From NCBI GenBank assembly GCA_002493625.1, contig DKZK01000018.1, forward strand, positions 464 to 18,172: a DNA stretch of 17,709 nucleotides. The letters are read 5' to 3'. Made by a program: the position numbers and the translations under genes. Source of the DNA: Lachnospiraceae bacterium UBA7076 (GTDB taxonomy: Bacteria > Bacillota > Clostridia > Lachnospirales > Lachnospiraceae). The notes below the pieces were generated by a model. It did not search any database, was not told the origin of the DNA, and worked only from the letters and a program-made list of their open reading frames with translations. Of the stretch, positions 14,591 through 17,709 are shown piece after piece; position 1 is the first letter of the stretch, and each line of letters begins with the position of its first letter.

Positions 14591-15567
14591 AAAAAGACAT
14601 GACACAGGAAATGCTCACATGGGAGCAGTGGCAGGAGCTTACGGGCTGGCAGTCAGTGCGGCGAGAATATAAGGATACGGTATTTCGTATGCTTCACAGG
14701 GACAAGAGAAAGCTGCTTGCTCTTTACAATGGCGTAAATGGGGCGGATTACGATAATCCTGAGGATTTGGAGATTGTCACCCTTGAAAACGCCATTTACA
14801 TGAGCTGTAAAAATGATGTTGCTTGTGTGATTGACTTTACTCTCGAAATGTATGAGCAGCAGTCCACGGTAAATCCAAACATGCCCCTCCGATATCTGGG
14901 GTATGTTGCAAGAGTGTTTGAAAAGCTTACGGTACATAAAAATGTTTATTCAAGGAAGCTGATTAAGCTTCCCGCACCGAAATTTATTGTATTTTACAAT
15001 GGCAGGGAACAGCAGCCGGAGCGTAAGGAGTACAGACTGTCAGATGCATATAGGACAAAGACAAAAGACATAAGCCTTGAGCTTGTCGTGACGCAGCTTA
15101 ACATCAATCCGGGTTACAATGATGAGCTTATGCAAAAATGCCCGGATCTGTTCCAGTATATGCAGTATGTTTCAAAAATCCGTGAGTATAATAAGGAAAT
15201 GCCGCTTGAGGCAGCGGTAACGAGAACCGTTGATGAATGTATTAACGAAGGAATATTAAGAGAATTTCTTTTACAAAATAAAGCGGAGGTGGTAAGTATG
15301 ACTATATTCGAGTATGACGCGGAGCTTCATATGAAGATGGAGCGTGAGGAAGCCTTTGAGGATGGACATGCAAAGGGAATGAAGCAGGGAGAACTGAAAA
15401 AACTGATAACTTTGATTTGCCGAAAAAAACAAAAATCAAAAACCCCTGAGGTCATAGCGGAAGATTTGGAGGAGGATTTAGAGCAGGTAAAACGGATATA
15501 TGATATAGCCGATGAGTTTGCACCTGAATATGACGCAGAAAAGATATATACGAAACTTATGTCATAA
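14587..15567 (+). CDS. Rpn-type recombination-promoting nuclease / PD-(D/E)XK family transposase-like protein
   Basis: A 326-residue protein of the Rpn / PD-(D/E)XK nuclease (transposase-like) group, widespread in Lachnospiraceae. The nuclease core is at 28-185: YKDTVFRMLHRDKRKLLALYNGVNG, then KND (D77), MYEQQST with E90 and Q92 as the likely D...ExQ active site, NPNMPLRYL and APKFIVFYNGREQQPERKEYRLSDAY. The C-terminal half is helical and charged (VVSMTIFEYDAEL, EEAFEDGHAKGMKQG). GGGAGG lies 7 nt before the ATG. Rpn proteins of E. coli are DNases that promote recombination, and some act in phage defence and are toxic. An in-frame internal start at 15298 is predicted. This is the only plus-strand pair in the window. 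Confidence 0.82.
   Translation: MKKDMTQEMLTWEQWQELTGWQSVRREYKDTVFRMLHRDKRKLLALYNGVNGADYDNPEDLEIVTLENAIYMSCKNDVACVIDFTLEMYEQQSTVNPNMPLRYLGYVARVFEKLTVHKNVYSRKLIKLPAPKFIVFYNGREQQPERKEYRLSDAYRTKTKDISLELVVTQLNINPGYNDELMQKCPDLFQYMQYVSKIREYNKEMPLEAAVTRTVDECINEGILREFLLQNKAEVVSMTIFEYDAELHMKMEREEAFEDGHAKGMKQGELKKLITLICRKKQKSKTPEVIAEDLEEDLEQVKRIYDIADEFAPEYDAEKIYTKLMS
15298..15567 (+). CDS. Predicted C-terminal Rpn small protein from an internal start
   Basis: Inside the Rpn gene, GGAGG (15285-15289) stands 8 nt before an in-frame ATG (Met238), giving an 89-residue protein that begins MTIFEYDAEL and shares the parent's C-terminus. It would lack the nuclease core. In E. coli Rpn genes a short protein made from an internal ribosome binding site inhibits the long toxic form; the same arrangement here is inferred from motif and frame only. 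Confidence 0.6.
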   Translation: MTIFEYDAELHMKMEREEAFEDGHAKGMKQGELKKLITLICRKKQKSKTPEVIAEDLEEDLEQVKRIYDIADEFAPEYDAEKIYTKLMS

Positions 15568-15586
15568 TAATATTTATATAATACAG

Positions 15587-15624
15587 AAATGGGCAGAACC
15601 GGAAAAACTTGGTTCTGCCCATTT
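15587..15624. terminator. Bidirectional hairpin between the Rpn gene and gdhA
   Basis: A perfect 14-bp stem, AAATGGGCAGAACC with GGTTCTGCCCATTT, and a ten-base loop, located between two convergent genes. T-runs are short on both sides, but the stem is strong and the position is right for both. Confidence 0.85.
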
Positions 15625-15693
15625 GTAATCATCAATAAATCTAATTTTGGTTTTAAGTTTACGCGAGACATAAAACAGTTCCGAAAAATATAA

Positions 15694-17028
15694 CTAGCAA
15701 ACACCCTGTGCAAGCATTGCCTGTACAACCTTTTCAAAGCCTGCAATGTTTGCGCCTGCAACGTAGTCTCCCTCTGCGCCATATCTCTTAGCCGCATCAT
15801 CTATATTGTGGTATATTGTTACCATGATGTTCTTAAGCTTAGCGTCTACCTCCTCAAAGCTCCATGAAAGTCTCTCTGAGTTCTGTGACATCTCAAGCGC
15901 TGAGGTTGCAACACCGCCTGCATTAGCAGCCTTGCCGCCTACAAACCATACGCCGTTCTCCTGAAGATACTTCGTTGCGTCAAGAGTTGTAGGCATATTT
16001 GCGCCCTCGCATACTGCCTTACAGCCGTTTGCCACGAGCTGCTTTGCATCCTCAAGAAGAAGCTCATTCTGTGTTGCGCATGGAAGCGCAATGTCACACT
16101 TAATCTGCCATACGCCGCGTCCCTCATGGTACTGGGCATTTGGTTTTGCTGCCGCATACTCTGTAAGACGCGCTCTCTTAACCTCCTTAATATCCTTGAG
16201 AAGGTCAACATCTATTCCATCCGGATCATATATCCAGCCTGTTGAATCAGAGCATGTAACTACCTTTGCACCCATCTGATGCGCCTTCTGGATTGCATAT
16301 ATAGCAACATTTCCTGCGCCTGAAACACATACAGTCTTTCCCTGCATGCTCTCGCCGTGGCACTTCATAAGCTCCTCAGTAAGATATAACAGACCGTAGC
16401 CTGTAGCCTCCGTACGGACAAGCGAACCGCCGTATGTAAGTCCCTTTCCTGTAAGCACGCCCTCATATGAGCCACGGATTCTCTTAAACTGTCCAAACAT
16501 ATAGCCAATCTCTCTTGCACCTGTTCCGATATCTCCGGCAGGAACGTCAACATCAGCGCCGATATATTTGCAAAGCTCTGTCATAAAGCTCTGGCAGAAT
16601 GCCATAATCTCTCTGTCTGATTTGCCCTTCGGGTCGAAATCACATCCGCCTTTACCGCCGCCAATCGGAAGTGTGGTAAGCGCATTCTTAAATATCTGCT
16701 CAAAGCCTAAAAACTTGATAATTCCAAGATTTACGGAAGGGTGAAGTCTGAGTCCTCCCTTGTATGGTCCGATAGCGTTGTTAAACTGTACACGAAAAGC
16801 CCTGTTTACCTGAACCTGTCCCTTGTCATCCACCCAAGGCACTCTGAATATTATCTGTCTGTCAGGCTCTGTAATTCTCTCAAGTATTGCGTTCTTTCTG
16901 TAAAGCTCCTCATTTGCGTCAATTACAGGTCTGAGTGAGTCAAGAACCTCTGTAACGGCCTGCAAAAACTCAGGCTGGTCTGCATTTTTCTTCTGTACTA
17001 TCTCAAGCACTTCATCAACATATGACAT
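15694..17028 (-). CDS. gdhA: Glutamate dehydrogenase (NADP-type, hexameric)
   Basis: Interconverts 2-oxoglutarate plus ammonium and glutamate, the ammonium-assimilating enzyme in many gut Clostridia. The 444-residue protein has the substrate domain with K90 (GPYKGGLR), K126 in PIGGGKGGCDF and the catalytic D166 in DVPAGDIGTG, then the nucleotide domain with CVSGAGNVAIYAIQKA and SDSTGWIYDPDG. Length and motifs are those of the small-subunit class; the sequence SDS after the second strand suggests NADP rather than NAD use, but this is not certain. AGGAGG precedes the ATG by 9-10 nt. It has its own promoter and lies downstream of lrp, whose product is a likely regulator. Confidence 0.96.
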   Translation of the reverse strand: MSYVDEVLEIVQKKNADQPEFLQAVTEVLDSLRPVIDANEELYRKNAILERITEPDRQIIFRVPWVDDKGQVQVNRAFRVQFNNAIGPYKGGLRLHPSVNLGIIKFLGFEQIFKNALTTLPIGGGKGGCDFDPKGKSDREIMAFCQSFMTELCKYIGADVDVPAGDIGTGAREIGYMFGQFKRIRGSYEGVLTGKGLTYGGSLVRTEATGYGLLYLTEELMKCHGESMQGKTVCVSGAGNVAIYAIQKAHQMGAKVVTCSDSTGWIYDPDGIDVDLLKDIKEVKRARLTEYAAAKPNAQYHEGRGVWQIKCDIALPCATQNELLLEDAKQLVANGCKAVCEGANMPTTLDATKYLQENGVWFVGGKAANAGGVATSALEMSQNSERLSWSFEEVDAKLKNIMVTIYHNIDDAAKRYGAEGDYVAGANIAGFEKVVQAMLAQGVC

Positions 17029-17084
17029 TTTTTACTTCCTCCTAGAACTTAATTTTTATTATGTATCATTAAACCGATGAAAAA

Positions 17085-17113
17085 ATTATATTACACCGAC
17101 TTTTGATTGTAAA
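17085..17113 (-). promoter_or_regulatory. gdhA promoter
   Basis: Minus strand TTTACA (17113-17108), a 17-nt spacer and a perfect TATAAT (17090-17085). The leader to the gdhA ATG is about 50 nt. Confidence 0.85.
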
Positions 17114-17129
17114 GAAAAAAGTTGTTTTT

Positions 17130-17146
17130 ACTTGAAAAAAACAAGT
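17130..17146. repeat. A-tract inverted repeat upstream of gdhA
   Basis: ACTTG-AAAAAAA-CAAGT, a 5-bp inverted repeat around seven A, 17 nt beyond the -35 box of gdhA and just after the lrp stop. Its AT-rich, bent-DNA character suits an Lrp-family operator, but it could be chance. Confidence 0.4.
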
Positions 17147-17166
17147 TATTTAATATCAATGCAATG

Positions 17167-17637
17167 TTATTTCTCTTTCCAGTATTTGCAGCGGTGTTTT
17201 ACGCAGGTGGAAAATACTATCTGCGTTTTCGTCTTTCCAAAGCGCTGCAGCTCGCCGATAAACCCGTCAAGCTCAGCGGTTGTCGGGAAACGAACCTCTA
17301 TAAGCATGGAATAATCTCCCGTTACGCAGTTACATTCCACTACATTCATAACGCTGTCAATATACGGATAAAATTCCTTTTTTTGATTTGGCTCCACCTC
17401 AAGATTTATGAACGCCTTTATGTAATGTCCCATCGCCTCAGGGTTTATTCTTGTGGTAAATCCCTCAAGCACACCCTCCTGAAGCATTTTGTCTATCCTT
17501 GCCCCAACTGCCGTAGGCGACATAAAAACCTTTTCGGCAATATCCTTAAGGGACACCCTTGCATTTTCCTGAAGCATTGTAAGTATCTCCTCATCAACGG
17601 CATCCAGCTTATAATAAATTAATTCTTTTTTTTCCAT
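17167..17637 (-). CDS. Lrp/AsnC family transcriptional regulator
   Basis: A 156-residue DNA-binding protein. An N-terminal winged helix-turn-helix occupies about residues 11-60 (LDAVDEEILTMLQENARVSLKDIAEKVFMSPTAVGARIDKMLQEGVLEGF), and a C-terminal RAM domain for ligand binding and assembly about 68-150 (AFINLEVEPNQ..., NCVTGDYSMLIEV, TQIVFSTCVKH). The family senses amino acids. GAGG precedes the ATG by 3 nt. Its place directly upstream of gdhA on the same strand makes gdhA and its own promoter the obvious targets, although this is inference; the paralogues are too alike to give a gene name. Confidence 0.93.
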   Translation of the reverse strand: MEKKELIYYKLDAVDEEILTMLQENARVSLKDIAEKVFMSPTAVGARIDKMLQEGVLEGFTTRINPEAMGHYIKAFINLEVEPNQKKEFYPYIDSVMNVVECNCVTGDYSMLIEVRFPTTAELDGFIGELQRFGKTKTQIVFSTCVKHRCKYWKEK

Positions 17638-17651
17638 TTTCCTCTACCCGC

Positions 17652-17677
17652 TTTAAAGCTCCCACGGAAGCTTTAAA
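17652..17677. promoter_or_regulatory. Inverted repeat upstream of the Lrp/AsnC gene
   Basis: TTTAAAGCTCC and GGAAGCTTTAAA pair over 11 bp with one bulged base and a three-base loop. It ends about 15 nt before the start codon on the minus strand. It could be an operator for self-regulation or a leader hairpin near the ribosome binding site. Confidence 0.45.
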
Positions 17678-17709
17678 CAATCTTCCTTTCTACTACAATA
17701 TATTTATGG

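Noticed and set aside
1..17709. CRISPR array, rRNA, prophage or complete insertion sequence
   Set aside because: No regularly spaced repeats, rRNA-like sequence, phage structural genes or full transposase with terminal repeats were seen.

Overview
The window reads as a core-genome stretch of a low-to-moderate GC Firmicute, most likely a Lachnospiraceae member (Clostridia). The signs are strong AGGAGG-type ribosome binding sites before nearly every gene, a membrane-anchored NTF2-like protein and an Rpn-type nuclease of styles common in that family, and a CheW gene implying a chemotactic relative. This placement is inference from gene content. Almost everything is on the minus strand, so transcription runs right to left; the exception is a two-gene plus-strand island around 14.3-15.6 kb.

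Right to left: an Lrp/AsnC regulator (17.2-17.6 kb) sits upstream of gdhA, NADP-type glutamate dehydrogenase, which has its own near-consensus promoter. A perfect 14-bp hairpin separates gdhA from the convergent plus-strand island: a small unknown ORF coupled by an ATGA overlap to an Rpn/PD-(D/E)XK nuclease gene. That nuclease gene holds a strong in-frame internal ribosome binding site and ATG, predicted to give a separate 89-residue C-terminal protein, as described for Rpn toxin/antitoxin genes-within-genes. secA follows, with a good promoter and a leader hairpin. Then come prfB (RF2, with an intact programmed +1 frameshift), a lone cheW, hom and lysC (lysC with an internal start for a separate ACT-domain subunit), a dCMP deaminase, a YcxB-like membrane protein, and tsaE-tsaB-rimI. 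A 69-residue zinc-ribbon gene with its own terminator follows, then rnz, a membrane-anchored hypothetical, tsaD, ispD and two tRNA-Ser genes, the last cut by the window edge.

Functionally the window combines translation fidelity (t6A genes tsaB/D/E, rimI, prfB, rnz, tRNA-Ser), protein export (secA), aspartate-family amino-acid and nitrogen metabolism (lysC, hom, gdhA, lrp), nucleotide metabolism (dCMP deaminase) and isoprenoid synthesis (ispD).

The least ordinary signals are the nested start inside the Rpn gene with its coupled upstream ORF, and two copies of a roughly 190-205 bp MITE-like element. The element has an 18-bp inverted repeat bounding a ~138-bp core, and lies upstream of rnz and between secA and prfB. 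Copy 2 is enclosed by a 16-bp inverted repeat that looks like a split terminator; copy 1 is bracketed by 21-bp near-identical direct repeats. No CRISPR array, rRNA, complete insertion sequence or prophage gene was seen.
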